DNA of 64,000 bases from Spartobacteria bacterium (GTDB lineage Bacteria; Verrucomicrobiota; Verrucomicrobiia; Chthoniobacterales; UBA10450). The translations under genes were made by a program, and so were the position numbers. Where the stretch lies: positions 33,628 to 97,627 of the forward strand of contig PLCM01000025.1 in the NCBI GenBank assembly GCA_003134765.1, read 5' to 3'. Every line of letters starts with the position of its first letter. Positions within the stretch are counted from its first letter, which is position 1. This document shows positions 30,611 through 40,092 of the stretch, piece after piece. The notes beneath the pieces are model-generated. The model saw nothing but the letters and a program-made list of their open reading frames with translations. It did no database searches and was not told where the DNA came from.

Positions 30611-31264
30611 TTAGGTCTCCGATGAAACCAGACCGGACCTGATCGCATATCGAACCAGGCCAGGGACGTTGTGAATATTCAGACGCGCCATGAGCTGGAG
30701 GCGGTGCGCTTCCACGGTCTTGACACTGACATCAAGCGCACCCGCGATCTCCTTTGTGTTTTTTCCTTCGGCGATAAGCTGGAGGATTTCGCGCTGGCGG
30801 GCGGTGAGTTGTTCGATGGGACCGTCTTCTCCAGCAGCGCGCTGGAGATAGCTTTCCACCACCGTGCGTGAGACTGAAGGGCTGAGATAGGTCTTGCCTT
30901 GCGTGACCGCCTTGATGGCCAGCTCCAGCTCCTCCGCAGCGGCTTCCTTGAGCATGTAGCCCGCGGCGCCACAACGCAGCGCCCGCAACACGTACTCCTC
31001 GTTCGCATGGCCGGAAAGGATCAGCACTTTGACGCTCGGGAAATCCTTCACGATCCGCGGCAGAGCTTCGAGCCCACCCAATCCGGCCATCGAAATATCC
31101 AGGAGGATCAAATTCGGCGCGCTCTTCTTGATCAGTTGCAACGCCTCGCGGCCATTATCCGCTTCTGCCACTACTTCGATCCCGGGCAGCCTTTCCAGAA
31201 GCGCGCGGATGCCGGCGCGCACCAGCGCGTGGTCGTCCGCCAAAACAACGCGAATGGCGCTCAC
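30611..31264 (-). CDS. NarL-type response regulator paired with a MEDS-PAS kinase
   Basis: 217 residues: receiver with VVLADDHALVRAGIRALLE, phosphoacceptor in LILLDISMAGLGGLE, Lys in YMLKEAAAEEL; LuxR HTH (LTARQREILQLIAEGKNTKE, IAGALDVSVKTVEAHRLQLM). It overlaps the kinase gene at 31261-34575 by 4 nt, making them a cognate pair. It is closely paralogous to the regulator at 39216-39875 (same LTARQREILQ and VKTVEAHRLQLMARLNIH). The 266 bp between this gene and the XRE-receiver gene hold no gene. Confidence 0.93.
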   Translation of the reverse strand: MSAIRVVLADDHALVRAGIRALLERLPGIEVVAEADNGREALQLIKKSAPNLILLDISMAGLGGLEALPRIVKDFPSVKVLILSGHANEEYVLRALRCGAAGYMLKEAAAEELELAIKAVTQGKTYLSPSVSRTVVESYLQRAAGEDGPIEQLTARQREILQLIAEGKNTKEIAGALDVSVKTVEAHRLQLMARLNIHNVPGLVRYAIRSGLVSSET

Positions 31265-34200
31265 GAAATTTCCGCGCTGGAGGAAGGTTCACCATTCGGC
31301 AGCGGGAACCACGCCCGAATTTCCGCGCCCTGGCCGGGAGCGGATCGAATCTCGAGACCGCCGCGCACGAGCAACGTCCTTTCCCTCATGCTCACCAAGC
31401 CGAGGGTGGAATGCTGCGTGAGCTTTTGCTGAATGGCGGCGGGATCGAAGCCCTTGCCGTCATCGCGCACAATCAACCAGAGACGCTCCGCCTCACGCCG
31501 CACTTCGACGGCGACGCTCTTCGCGCCGGCGTGGCGAATGATGTTTGTGATCGCTTCCTGCGCCACCCGGAAACAGGCCGTTTGGGCATCGGGATCGATC
31601 TCCAGGCCATCCACCTTGGCGGTAAAGGTCACGCGCAATCCCGCGCGTTGCGCCTGCTGATCCACGAGCCAGCGCAAGGTGGGCGCGAGTCCCAGCTCGT
31701 CGAGCAGGGGCGGGCGCAGATCGAGCGAAAGCTGCCGCACCTGCCTGAGCAAGCGATCGAGAAGCTGGATGCTATCATCGAGCCGGCCGGTGACTTGGGC
31801 CGGCACATCCGGCGCGATGATCTTCAAATTGATCATCGCGGCGGTGAGAGTCTGGCCGATCTCGTCGTGTAACTCCCGGGCCAGGTGCCGGCGTTCCTCT
31901 TCCTGGATCTGAAAGAGCTGGCGCGAAAGGATCCGAAGCTGGCGATTCGCTTTGTGCAAGGCTTCTTCCGCTTCTTTGCGCTCCGAGATGTCGCTCATCG
32001 CGCCAAGCGCACCTAAAGGCTTCCCCTTGGCATCGCGGATGATGTAGGCGCGATCGTGGATTACGGCAAAAGTGCCGTCCTTGCGGCGGAACCGGTATTC
32101 AAAAGAGCAGGCATTGCCTCCGCTGGCAATCGTATCCTGAAACTTTGAAAGAACGTTCCCCTGGTCGTCCGGATGGAGTCGCTCTTCCCACCAGGTGACG
32201 CTGGAATCCAATTCCTGTGCGGAATATCCGAACGCCCTTTTGAAGCCGACGCTGCGCGCCATGTTACGGGTGACCATGTCCCACTTCCAAAGGTAGTCGG
32301 CTGTTGCTTCCATGAACAGCCGCATTTGCTCCTCGCTGTCTCGCAGGGCCTCCTCCGCCTGTTTTTGGGAAGTAATGTCTTCGGCGATGCCGGCGACACG
32401 GATGAGTTTCCCCGTCTGATCCAGGACTGGAAAAGCACGACTGCGAATCCAGCGGAGGGAGCCGTCCGGCCGAACGATCCGATAGGTGAGATCGCGCCGA
32501 CCGTCGACCGAGTGTAACCGTTCGTCTTCGGCAATACGCTCACGGTCGTCCGGATGAACCGAATCCATCCAGGACATTGGCGCTGCATACAGACTCTCAC
32601 ACGAGCGGCCCCATATTTTTTCGTAGGCCGGGCTGACATAGTGGATCACCGTTTCTTCCGGATTACATAGCCAGAAGACCGCGCTGATATTCTCGGCCAC
32701 CTGGCGAAAGCGTGTTTCACTTTCGCGCAACGCTTCCTCAGCCTGAATTCGGTCGGTAATGTCTACGCCGGCCCCGGCAACCATGACCACCGAGCCATCC
32801 TGATCAAAGATCGGAAACTTGCAGACCATCATGGAGGTTTCCTCGCCACTCGCCAGAGATGGTTCTACCGTTTGCACGGCGTTTCTCGTAGCAATCACCA
32901 GCTGGTCGTTGGCGCGGTAAGCAGAGGCAATTCCCGCCGGCCAAAGTTCCGCGTCTGTCTTCCCGATTACGCCCGAGTGATACGCGTCCAATTCCCATTC
33001 CTTTTTGTTTACCCACACATACCGGCCTTCGATGTCCTTCATCCAGGCGAAGCCCGGCATGTGGTCCATAAACGCAGCGAAAAGCCTCTCACTGTTACGC
33101 AACGCTTCTTCGGCGCGCTTGCGATCTTCAATATCGGTATTCGTCCCGTACCATCTGACGATCCGTCCTTGCGGGTCGCGCAGGGGGACGCCAAGAGACA
33201 GGAACCAGCGATACCTCCCGTCAGTTCCACGATGCCGTTCTTCTTGTTCGTAAGGAGTTCCACTTGCCACCGACGCGTGCCAGGCCGCAAGCACCCGATC
33301 CCGATCGTCGGGATGAACCATCGTCTGCCAGCCATACCCCCGGACGTCTTCGAGCTCTAGTCCCGAGTAAGAGCGCCAACGCTCGTTGCAATAATCAGTG
33401 GCGCCGTCCGGTGGACTGCTCCAGATCTGATGCGGGATTGCATCGATCAGCGCTCGCGACTGCATTTCCGCTTGTTTGCGATCCTCAATATCGGTACTCG
33501 TTCCGTACCACGTAACGATGTTTCCCTGCTCGTCGCGCAGTGGCACAATGCGGATCAGAAACCAGCGATATTCCCCGTCCGCGCGGCGCAAGCGCATTTC
33601 ATCCTCGTGCGGGTTTCCGGCAGCCCTGTTCGGATGCCATTTCTCCACGGCTCTCGGGAGGTCTTCTGGATGAACTATGCGCTTTGAATCTTCAAGTGCT
33701 TCCTCCAGAGACAGGCCAGTGTATTCTATCCAACGCTGATTGACGAAATCGACCGCGCCGTCGGGTCGAAGGCTCCAGGCCATCGTGGGAATTGTGTCGA
33801 TGACCAGCCGAACGCGATCTTCGGCCTGCTTGACCGCCTCTTCCGCGAGTTTGCGCTCTGCGATTTCAGATCGGAGCGCCTCATTGCTGGCGGCTAGCTC
33901 TTTGGTTCGTCCTTCGACCTTTTGTTCCAGCTCTTCATTGAGTCTCTTTATTTCCGCCTTGGCGTCCTTCAACTCGGGAATTTCGATCATTTCCCAGCTT
34001 CCCTTCCGCCTGGCGACCGCTAATTGATGGATGTGGGCCAGATCAAAGACCTGATCTCCTGAACTCGTGCTGAGCGGGTACGTGCACAAGATGATGCTCC
34101 GTTGATCGGCGATCATCGCATTGACCCGTTTTTCGTAGTCACGAAAATCTATCCAATCATCGTTTTGGATCCAGCCCGCATCTCCTGACGCTCTCAATCC

Positions 34201-34575
34201 GGCATAGCCGTTCGTCGATATCTGGTTCAATTTTTCGCCCCAGGACCGGAGGACTCGTTGCGGATCCCAGCGTCCGTCGCGGAGATACCATTCATCGGGG
34301 CTGTAGATTTCGAGGGCGCCCTTGGCAAGATGGCGCTCGAGATCGGGAACCGCCTGCGCCAGGGCATGCTTTGCTTCTTCCGCGCTCAGAGCCTGCGAAA
34401 CCACCCAGACGCAAAACTCTTTGCTCTCGAGGCCCGCTTTGAAATAGGGCACGAGCGTTTCGAGCAGATCCTCCTTCGTTTCGTAGAAGGAGCAAAAGTG
34501 TGTGCCCCAACGCACATCACCGATAACGCTAATTCCCGTTTCTCTAAGCTCGCTCGCAGTCGATTCGATTCTCAT
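31261..34575 (-). CDS. MEDS-PAS(5)-HisKA_3 sensor histidine kinase
   Basis: 1104 residues with no membrane helix. The N-terminal MEDS (DcmR-like sensory) domain (about 12-195) starts with ISVIGDVRWGTHFCSFYETK and has CVWVVSQALSAEEAKHAL and YSPDEWYL. A coiled coil follows, then five PAS domains (about 250, 375, 500, 630, 757), each ending in a D(I/V)(E/T)(D/E)RK-like boundary. The HisKA_3 domain has His903 in EERRHLARELHDEIGQTLTA. The HATPase domain shows EAITNIIRHAGAKSVAVEVR and DDGKGFD. MEDS domains bind small molecules in methylotrophic sensors, but the ligand here is unknown. It is coupled to the NarL regulator at 30611. Confidence 0.92.
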   Translation of the reverse strand: MRIESTASELRETGISVIGDVRWGTHFCSFYETKEDLLETLVPYFKAGLESKEFCVWVVSQALSAEEAKHALAQAVPDLERHLAKGALEIYSPDEWYLRDGRWDPQRVLRSWGEKLNQISTNGYAGLRASGDAGWIQNDDWIDFRDYEKRVNAMIADQRSIILCTYPLSTSSGDQVFDLAHIHQLAVARRKGSWEMIEIPELKDAKAEIKRLNEELEQKVEGRTKELAASNEALRSEIAERKLAEEAVKQAEDRVRLVIDTIPTMAWSLRPDGAVDFVNQRWIEYTGLSLEEALEDSKRIVHPEDLPRAVEKWHPNRAAGNPHEDEMRLRRADGEYRWFLIRIVPLRDEQGNIVTWYGTSTDIEDRKQAEMQSRALIDAIPHQIWSSPPDGATDYCNERWRSYSGLELEDVRGYGWQTMVHPDDRDRVLAAWHASVASGTPYEQEERHRGTDGRYRWFLSLGVPLRDPQGRIVRWYGTNTDIEDRKRAEEALRNSERLFAAFMDHMPGFAWMKDIEGRYVWVNKKEWELDAYHSGVIGKTDAELWPAGIASAYRANDQLVIATRNAVQTVEPSLASGEETSMMVCKFPIFDQDGSVVMVAGAGVDITDRIQAEEALRESETRFRQVAENISAVFWLCNPEETVIHYVSPAYEKIWGRSCESLYAAPMSWMDSVHPDDRERIAEDERLHSVDGRRDLTYRIVRPDGSLRWIRSRAFPVLDQTGKLIRVAGIAEDITSQKQAEEALRDSEEQMRLFMEATADYLWKWDMVTRNMARSVGFKRAFGYSAQELDSSVTWWEERLHPDDQGNVLSKFQDTIASGGNACSFEYRFRRKDGTFAVIHDRAYIIRDAKGKPLGALGAMSDISERKEAEEALHKANRQLRILSRQLFQIQEEERRHLARELHDEIGQTLTAAMINLKIIAPDVPAQVTGRLDDSIQLLDRLLRQVRQLSLDLRPPLLDELGLAPTLRWLVDQQAQRAGLRVTFTAKVDGLEIDPDAQTACFRVAQEAITNIIRHAGAKSVAVEVRREAERLWLIVRDDGKGFDPAAIQQKLTQHSTLGLVSMRERTLLVRGGLEIRSAPGQGAEIRAWFPLPNGEPSSSAEIS

Positions 34576-34577
34576 AA

Positions 34578-34645
34578 CGGCAGGTCAAGACGCTCCCAAC
34601 CGTCTTGAGTAACAGATCGCCCGGTTCCAGAAAAGCCTTTGTCAC
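34578..34645 (-). promoter_or_regulatory. Conserved upstream block of MEDS kinase genes, copy 1
   Basis: The plus strand here shows AACAGATCGCCCGG, then AAAAGCCTTTGTCACTCC. Nearly the same words occur before the kinase remnant (36516-36598) and, weaker, before the kinase at 36581-38866 (38867-38945). The block sits directly 5' of the start codon in all three cases, so it probably carries the promoter or a regulator site. No textbook -35/-10 pair is evident. Confidence 0.45.
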
Positions 34646-34691
34646 TCCCGCCAGGCTTCACTTCATACACCTCCAAACGAAAGATGACCAC

Positions 34692-36128
34692 CTAGGGAAT
34701 TCCTGATGCCGGCAAGGCGCCCTCCGCGGTGCTCAGGGGCAAAAGAATCTCGACAGTCGTCCCTTCGTCAGGGATTGAGCTGATCTGCGCACTGCCACCG
34801 GCAAGAGCTGCTCGCTCCTTTATTCCGAGCAAACCGAGGCTGGCGCCCTGCTCAGCGCGCGCCTTCGCTGCGGCTACATCAAACCCCTTGCCGTCGTCGC
34901 GCACCAGGAGACGCAACGAAGATTCGGAGGGGCGCAGTTCCACAGTCAAAGTCTTCGCGCGCGCATGCCGCACGACATTGGTGATGGCCTCCTGCGCGAG
35001 ACGGAAGCACGCAATCTGAATATGCGGCGGAACGTCATCCGAGGGACGATCGGCGGAAAATTTCACTTTCAGGCCGGCGCGCTCCGCCTGCTGGTTTACG
35101 TACCAACGCAACGCGGGGACTAATCCAAGGTCGTCGAGGAGCGGCGGCCGCAAATCGAGTGAGATCTGCCGCGTCTGCTGAAGAAGCCGGTCAAGGATGG
35201 TCGCGTTCTCATGCAGGCGCGCGGCGAGACCGGATGGCACCGCCGCTCGGAGCATGTCGGTGTTGATCTTGGCCGCGGTGAGAGCCTGTCCTATCTGGTC
35301 ATGCAGTTCGCGCGAGAGATGCCGCCGCTCAATCTCATGCGCTTCCTCCAGGCGGCGGGAAAAACTGCGGATCACCGTGGTTTGGTTTTGCAACCGATCC
35401 GCAAGCGATGTTAACAGGACCACGATCAGGACCATCACATTCGCGCCTCCGATTCCGATAATGCCGAGATCGGTGATGGGGACCGCGTGGGAGAAATCCG
35501 GTGGAACGTTAGATCGCATGAAACTCACGGCCGCCATGGCGATATAATGCATGACGGAAATCGCCGCGCCGAGCAGGAGCGCGCTTCCAAATTTCCGTGC
35601 TTTACGGCCGACGCTGCCATCCCGGAAGAAAAACATTAGCCAGAGCGACAGGAGCGAAAATCCCACGGCGGCCAGCGCGGAAAGCGCCACAATCACCGGG
35701 GAATAATGGTGCATCGCTTCCAGGCGCATCGAATCCATTCCGATGTAATGCAAAGCCACAATCCCGCCTCCCATAAAAACGCTGGCGGCAACACCGCGCC
35801 CAAAACGGAGCTTGCGCTGGCTGACCACGAAAAGGCCCACGAGAGAGGCGCAGAGACTGGCCAAGTAAGACAGGAAAGCTGTGGGCCAGTCGTACAGGAC
35901 CGGGATTGGCAACCGCAAAGCCAGCATTCCGGTGTAATGCATCGACCAGGTCCCGACGGCCATCGCGATAGCGCCGCCGATCCGCCAATAGAGTCGGGCC
36001 CGGTTGTGGGAGGCGGTGACTCGTTCCGCCAGCTCCATCGTGCAGTACCCGCCCATGACACCGATCAGGACCGATAACGCTACAACCCAGGAATCGTAAT
36101 AGCCGACAATGCGGTCGCCTGGGATCAT
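34692..36128 (-). CDS. MHYT-domain membrane histidine kinase (HisKA_3)
   Basis: The ATG at 36128 has AAGGGA nine bases upstream and gives 478 residues; the 29 codons further upstream look non-coding. Seven membrane helices carry the three MHYT signatures: SMHYTGMLAL, ALHYIGMDSM and VMHYIAMAAV. This domain is proposed to bind metal and sense diatomic gases or redox state. HisKA_3 has His276 in RRHLSRELHDQIGQALTA. The ATPase domain shows EAITNVVRHARAKTL and RDDGKGFDVAAAKARAEQGA. From the HisKA_3 domain on it is very close to the kinase at 36581-38866, so the two share a kinase core but differ in sensor. Confidence 0.93.
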   Translation of the reverse strand: MIPGDRIVGYYDSWVVALSVLIGVMGGYCTMELAERVTASHNRARLYWRIGGAIAMAVGTWSMHYTGMLALRLPIPVLYDWPTAFLSYLASLCASLVGLFVVSQRKLRFGRGVAASVFMGGGIVALHYIGMDSMRLEAMHHYSPVIVALSALAAVGFSLLSLWLMFFFRDGSVGRKARKFGSALLLGAAISVMHYIAMAAVSFMRSNVPPDFSHAVPITDLGIIGIGGANVMVLIVVLLTSLADRLQNQTTVIRSFSRRLEEAHEIERRHLSRELHDQIGQALTAAKINTDMLRAAVPSGLAARLHENATILDRLLQQTRQISLDLRPPLLDDLGLVPALRWYVNQQAERAGLKVKFSADRPSDDVPPHIQIACFRLAQEAITNVVRHARAKTLTVELRPSESSLRLLVRDDGKGFDVAAAKARAEQGASLGLLGIKERAALAGGSAQISSIPDEGTTVEILLPLSTAEGALPASGIP

Positions 36129-36249
36129 GGCGTAGTCCCTTGGATCAACGGGAAAGCGGTCTTGATCGCGGCCAATAGCTTCCCGCTGCCGCCCGCACAT
36201 CGGCCTGGCACCCACCGCAGCTCGCTTTGGGGACCATGATCCATAGATT

Positions 36250-36514
36250 CTACGCCGCGACGGTCTTTTTCAAAACATCTTCTGCCACCTTGAACCGCAA
36301 GAGGATGTCCACGGTTGTCCCTTGCCTCGCCTTGCCGCAGCGCCTCCTCCGTCTCCTTTCGGTCTTCAATTTCGGCCCTAAGCCGCTCGGTTGTCTCTTC
36401 AAGCTTCTTAGTTCACTCAATGTAGAAGTAACAGAAGTGCGTTCCCCAGCGCACGTCCCCGATGACGCTGATGCCCGTTTCTCTCAGCTTACTCGCTGTC
36501 GATTCGATTATCAT
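36250..36514 (-). pseudogene. Decayed MEDS-type histidine kinase (internal deletions)
   Basis: From the ATG at 36514 the minus strand reads MIIESTASKLRETGISVIGD then VRWGTHFCYFY, a clear MEDS N-terminus, and stops at a TGA. It resumes with TKKLEETTERLRAEIEDRKE, the coiled coil that follows MEDS in the neighbouring kinase. After a frame change it reads GTTVDILLRFKVAEDVLKK and a stop (36250-36252), matching the extreme C-terminus (GTTVEILLPVDIAES). PAS, HisKA and most of the ATPase domain are gone. It lies between two full kinase genes in the same orientation, and its upstream region is the conserved MEDS-kinase block. Confidence 0.85.
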
Positions 36515-36515
36515 G

Positions 36516-36598
36516 GCCGCCGATCAAGAGCTCCCAACCGTTCCTGAATAACAGATCGCCTAGTTCTACAAAAGCCTTTGTCACTCCCCTCCCGACTT
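36516..36598 (-). promoter_or_regulatory. Conserved upstream block of MEDS kinase genes, copy 2 (before the remnant)
   Basis: The plus strand shows AACAGATCGCCTAG, then AAAAGCCTTTGTCACTCCC, matching 34578-34645 nearly base for base. It has survived in front of a dead gene and overlaps the end of the kinase gene at 36581. Confidence 0.45.
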
Positions 36599-38866
36599 CC
36601 TTTCGCTCGTCGTCTGCGTCGCCATTGCACTTTCCGCGATGTCCACGGGCAAAAGAATCTCAACAGTCGTACCTTCGCCGGGGGACGAGCTAACGTGGAC
36701 CCCGCCGCCGGCTAGAGCAGCTCGCTCCGTTAGGCCGAGCAAACCGAGGCTGGCGCCCTGCTCGGCTCGCGCCTTCGCGGCGGCGACATCAAACCCCTCG
36801 CCGTCATCGCGCACAATAAGATGCAAGAAAGTATCCGCGCGGCGCAGCTCCACCATCAACGTCTTCGCATCAGCATGCCGCACTACGTTGGTGATCGCCT
36901 CTTGCGCGAGACGAAAGCAGACTATCCGGATATGCGGCGGAACGTCGTCCGCGAGAGGATCAGCGGAAAATTCTGCTTCCAATCCGGAGCGCTCCGCCTG
37001 CTGGTTTACATACCAGCGCAGCGCAGGGACCAGGCCAAGGTCGTCCAGAAGCGGCGGCCGCAAATCGAGCGAGATTTGTCGCGTTTGCTGGAGGAGCCGG
37101 TCGAGGATGGTGGCGTTCTCGTTCAACCGCGCGGCGAGATCGGGTGGCACTGCCGCCCTGAGCATTTCCGTATTGATCTTGGCCGCGGTGAGAGTCTGGC
37201 CGATCTCGTCGTGCAATTCCCGCGCGAGGTGCCGGCGTTCTTCCTCCTGAATCTGGAACAGCCGGTGAGAGAGAAACCGCAATTGATGATTCATCTCTTC
37301 CAATTCTTTCGCCGCCTGCTTGCGCTCGGTAATATCCTGAAAGCAATTCATAGCTCCTATCAGTTCCCCCGCACCATTCCTCAAGGGAGCAATATTCACC
37401 AGGACCGTTAGGCACGATCCGTCGGGCCGCTCGATCACTACTTCCAGATCGCGAGCCGGGACTCCGGTCCGGAGCACCTCCGCCATTTTCGATTCCTCGT
37501 GGGGCACAAGCTTCCCCTCGGGAGAATAAAGGCGCAAAGAGGCACAATAACGCTGAGCTGTGTCCCCTAATTTTGGCTCGCGTCCCCATAATTCCACGGC
37601 GCGATGGTTGTAGCTTTGGATTATCCCCGACGTGTCGCACACATAGACCGCTACAGGCATCACTTCCACCAACCGGCGAAAGCGCTCTTCACTCGCTCGT
37701 AATGCTTCTTCGGCCTCGATGCGTTCGGTGATATCAACGCCGGCTCCGCCCACCAGCGCGACGGCGCCGGCCTTGTCGAAGATGGGGAATTTGCTCCCCG
37801 CCATATAGCGGTGTTTCCCTTCCTGCTGATAATGCTCAAGCGTTTGGAGCGGCTTTTTCGCGGCGATCACCTGCTGATCGTTCGCTCGATACTCGGCTGC
37901 GAGATCAGCCGGCCAAATCTGCGCATCCGTTTTTCCAAGGGACCGATATCCGGGCAACCCTCTGACCATCTCATTGACATACACATAGCGGCCTTGGAGG
38001 TCCTTCATCCATGCATAGCCGGGCAGATTGTCCATGAATGCCGCGAAGCGTTCCTCGCTTTGCCGCAGCGCCCCCTCGACCTCCTTACGTTCTTCAATCT
38101 CGGCTCTAAGCCTCTCGGTTGTTTCCTTAAGCTTCTTAGTTCGCTCAATGACTCGTTGCTCCAGTTCCGCATTGAGTCGCTGTATTTCGCTTTTCGCCTG
38201 CCTTAGCTCAGGGGTTTCGACAATCTCCCATTTCCCCTCTCGCCGGACGATGGCAAGCTGGTGTGTATCAACCACGTCAAAGATTTGAGCCGCGCTCGAA
38301 CCGGATAACGGATAGCTGCACAACACGATCATCCGTTGACCGGCAAGATTTTGGTCAAGTGTTTTTTCGTATTCAGAAAAGGCTTCCCAGTTCTCTGGCG
38401 TTAGCCAGGCCTCGTTGCCGTTAGCTCTCAATCCGGCATAACCTCTTGCGCGTGCATCGGCGAGCTTTTGGCTCCATCCACTGAGGACTCGCTCAGCGAT
38501 GAAAGCGCCGTCTTTGAGATACCAGTCCGTATGCGGAATGATTTCTATCTGGTCCGCCGGGGAATCTCGTTGACGAGAAGACAGGAAACGAGTGTGCGGA
38601 ATAATTTCTATATGGCCCGCCTGCAAATATCGATCGGCATCAGGAACAACTTGTCTCAAAGCATCTCGCGCTTCTTCTTCACCGAGCGGATCAGAAACCA
38701 CCCAGATACAGAACTCGTTGTTTTCCAATCCCGCCCGGAAGTATGGAATCAAAATGTCGAGTAAGTCTTCTTTAGTCTCGTAAAAATGGCAGAGGTGCGC
38801 ACCCCAGCGAACATCACCGACAACGCTGATGCCGGTTTCTCTCAGTTCGCTCGCGGGCGATTCCAT
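36581..38866 (-). CDS. MEDS-PAS(2)-HisKA_3 sensor histidine kinase
   Basis: 761 residues from the ATG at 38866 (MESPASELRETGISVVGD), the position used by its paralogue at 34575. The MEDS domain spans about 1-215 and contains an extra 21-residue insert that duplicates IEIIPHT. A coiled coil follows, then PAS at about 275 (FAAFMDNLPGYAWMKDLQG) and about 400. HisKA_3 has His552 in RRHLARELHDEIGQTLTA. The ATPase domain shows EAITNVVRHADAKTL and DDGEGFDVAAAKARAEQGAS. Cytosolic. The likely partner is the NarL regulator at 39216, encoded upstream in the same direction. Confidence 0.92.
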   Translation of the reverse strand: MESPASELRETGISVVGDVRWGAHLCHFYETKEDLLDILIPYFRAGLENNEFCIWVVSDPLGEEEARDALRQVVPDADRYLQAGHIEIIPHTRFLSSRQRDSPADQIEIIPHTDWYLKDGAFIAERVLSGWSQKLADARARGYAGLRANGNEAWLTPENWEAFSEYEKTLDQNLAGQRMIVLCSYPLSGSSAAQIFDVVDTHQLAIVRREGKWEIVETPELRQAKSEIQRLNAELEQRVIERTKKLKETTERLRAEIEERKEVEGALRQSEERFAAFMDNLPGYAWMKDLQGRYVYVNEMVRGLPGYRSLGKTDAQIWPADLAAEYRANDQQVIAAKKPLQTLEHYQQEGKHRYMAGSKFPIFDKAGAVALVGGAGVDITERIEAEEALRASEERFRRLVEVMPVAVYVCDTSGIIQSYNHRAVELWGREPKLGDTAQRYCASLRLYSPEGKLVPHEESKMAEVLRTGVPARDLEVVIERPDGSCLTVLVNIAPLRNGAGELIGAMNCFQDITERKQAAKELEEMNHQLRFLSHRLFQIQEEERRHLARELHDEIGQTLTAAKINTEMLRAAVPPDLAARLNENATILDRLLQQTRQISLDLRPPLLDDLGLVPALRWYVNQQAERSGLEAEFSADPLADDVPPHIRIVCFRLAQEAITNVVRHADAKTLMVELRRADTFLHLIVRDDGEGFDVAAAKARAEQGASLGLLGLTERAALAGGGVHVSSSPGEGTTVEILLPVDIAESAMATQTTSERKSGGE

Positions 38867-38945
38867 ATCATGGCAACCGATCAAGAAGCTGCGCGGCTCT
38901 GGAATAACAGATCGCTTCGTCGGACAAAAGCTTTAATCACTCCTC
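38867..38945 (-). promoter_or_regulatory. Conserved upstream block of MEDS kinase genes, copy 3 (diverged)
   Basis: The plus strand shows AATAACAGATCGCTT, then AAAAGCTTTAATCACTCC, an altered version of the two copies at 34578 and 36516 in the same position relative to the start codon. Confidence 0.35.
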
Positions 38946-38954
38946 GTTCCACGT

Positions 38955-39150
38955 CATCTGGTTGGTGCGGTGCGGCGCTCTTGCCTTATCCGCGCCATCT
39001 AGGGGCAAGAGGATCTCAATTCTTGCGCCTTCGCCTCGGGCAGAAACAAGGCGGGCCCGGCCTCAGACAAGAGCCGCCCGCTCCTTTAGTCCTAACAAAC
39101 CAAGGCTCGCTCCCTTTTGAGCGAGCACTTCCGCTTTGGACACGTCGAAC
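38955..39150 (-). pseudogene. Remnant of a HisKA_3-type kinase C-terminus
   Basis: The minus strand from 39149 reads FDVSKAEVLAQKGASLGLLG then LKERAALV and a stop. A frame-shifted end follows with EGARIEILLPLDGAD. This matches the end of the neighbouring kinases (FDVAAAKARAEQGASLGLLG, KERAALAGG, GTTVEILLP). No other part of the kinase is left. It lies between the NarL regulator gene at 39216 and the kinase at 36581. Confidence 0.8.
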
Positions 39151-39215
39151 AAACCGCCTTCATCCGCCTCGCGGAGTCGGCGGCTTTTTAGCGGTGACAA
39201 AACGCCGGGAAGGCA

Positions 39216-39875
39216 TCACGCCTCGACGATGCGGTTGCGAACGGCGTAACGAACCAAGCCCGGCACATCGTGAATATTTAGGCGCGCCATGAGTTGCAGG
39301 CGATGCGCCTCGACTGTCTTGACGCTGATATCGAGGGTGGATGCGATTTCCTTGGTGTTCCTGCCTTCGACAATCATTTGCAGAATCTCGCGCTGACGCG
39401 CAGTCAGCTGTTCCAGCCTACTCAGCTCGCCGTCGGTCCGTTCGAGGTAACTATCGATTATGACGCGGGAAACAGAAGGGCTGAGATAGGTTTTACCTTG
39501 GGCAACCGACCTGATCATCATCTCCAACTCCGCCGTCGCCGCATATTTCAACATGTAGCCGGAGGCGCCAGAGCGGAATGCGCGACTCACGTACTCCTCC
39601 GTCCCATAGGCGGAGAGCATCACCACTTTTGTCCCCGGAAAATTTTTGGCGATTCGTGGCAATGTCTCGAGACCGCCGAGGCCTGGCATCGCGATATCCA
39701 TCAGGACAAGGTTCGGCAGTTCCGACCTGACAAGTTCCAGCGCCTCGCGGCCGTTACTCGCTTCCCCCACCACTCTCACTCCCGGCATTTTCTCGAGTAA
39801 GGAACGAATGCCAGCGCGGACGAGCTCATGATCTTCTGCGAGCAAAACACGGATCGAGCGCATTTCTTTCTTCAT
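39216..39875 (-). CDS. NarL-type response regulator
   Basis: The start is ATG 39875 (MKKEMRSIRVLLAEDHELVR) or ATG 39863; further upstream codons do not look like a receiver. Receiver: phosphoacceptor in LVLMDIAMPGLGGLE, VVMLSAYGTEE, Lys in YMLKYAATAEL. LuxR HTH: LTARQREILQMIVEGRNTKE, IASTLDISVKTVEAHRLQLM. It is a paralogue of the regulator at 30611. Its original kinase may be the remnant just downstream; the functional partner is probably the kinase at 36581. Confidence 0.9.
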   Translation of the reverse strand: MKKEMRSIRVLLAEDHELVRAGIRSLLEKMPGVRVVGEASNGREALELVRSELPNLVLMDIAMPGLGGLETLPRIAKNFPGTKVVMLSAYGTEEYVSRAFRSGASGYMLKYAATAELEMMIRSVAQGKTYLSPSVSRVIIDSYLERTDGELSRLEQLTARQREILQMIVEGRNTKEIASTLDISVKTVEAHRLQLMARLNIHDVPGLVRYAVRNRIVEA

Positions 39876-40092
39876 GGGGGACGCGACGACCACGATTTTG
39901 GCAAAAGCTATTTTCAGGCCACACATGCCTCAAAGATCAATACGATATCCTCCGGGCAATGTTTGACCGTCCTGCTTATTGCCGGGGCCGCACAAGCTGC
40001 GTGACCGGTCGGACCGCTGGCTCGGATGCTCGAAGATTTCCGTCCGCCGCGTTTAAAGTTCCAAACGGAAGCGCGAACAGAGAGTTCATGAA

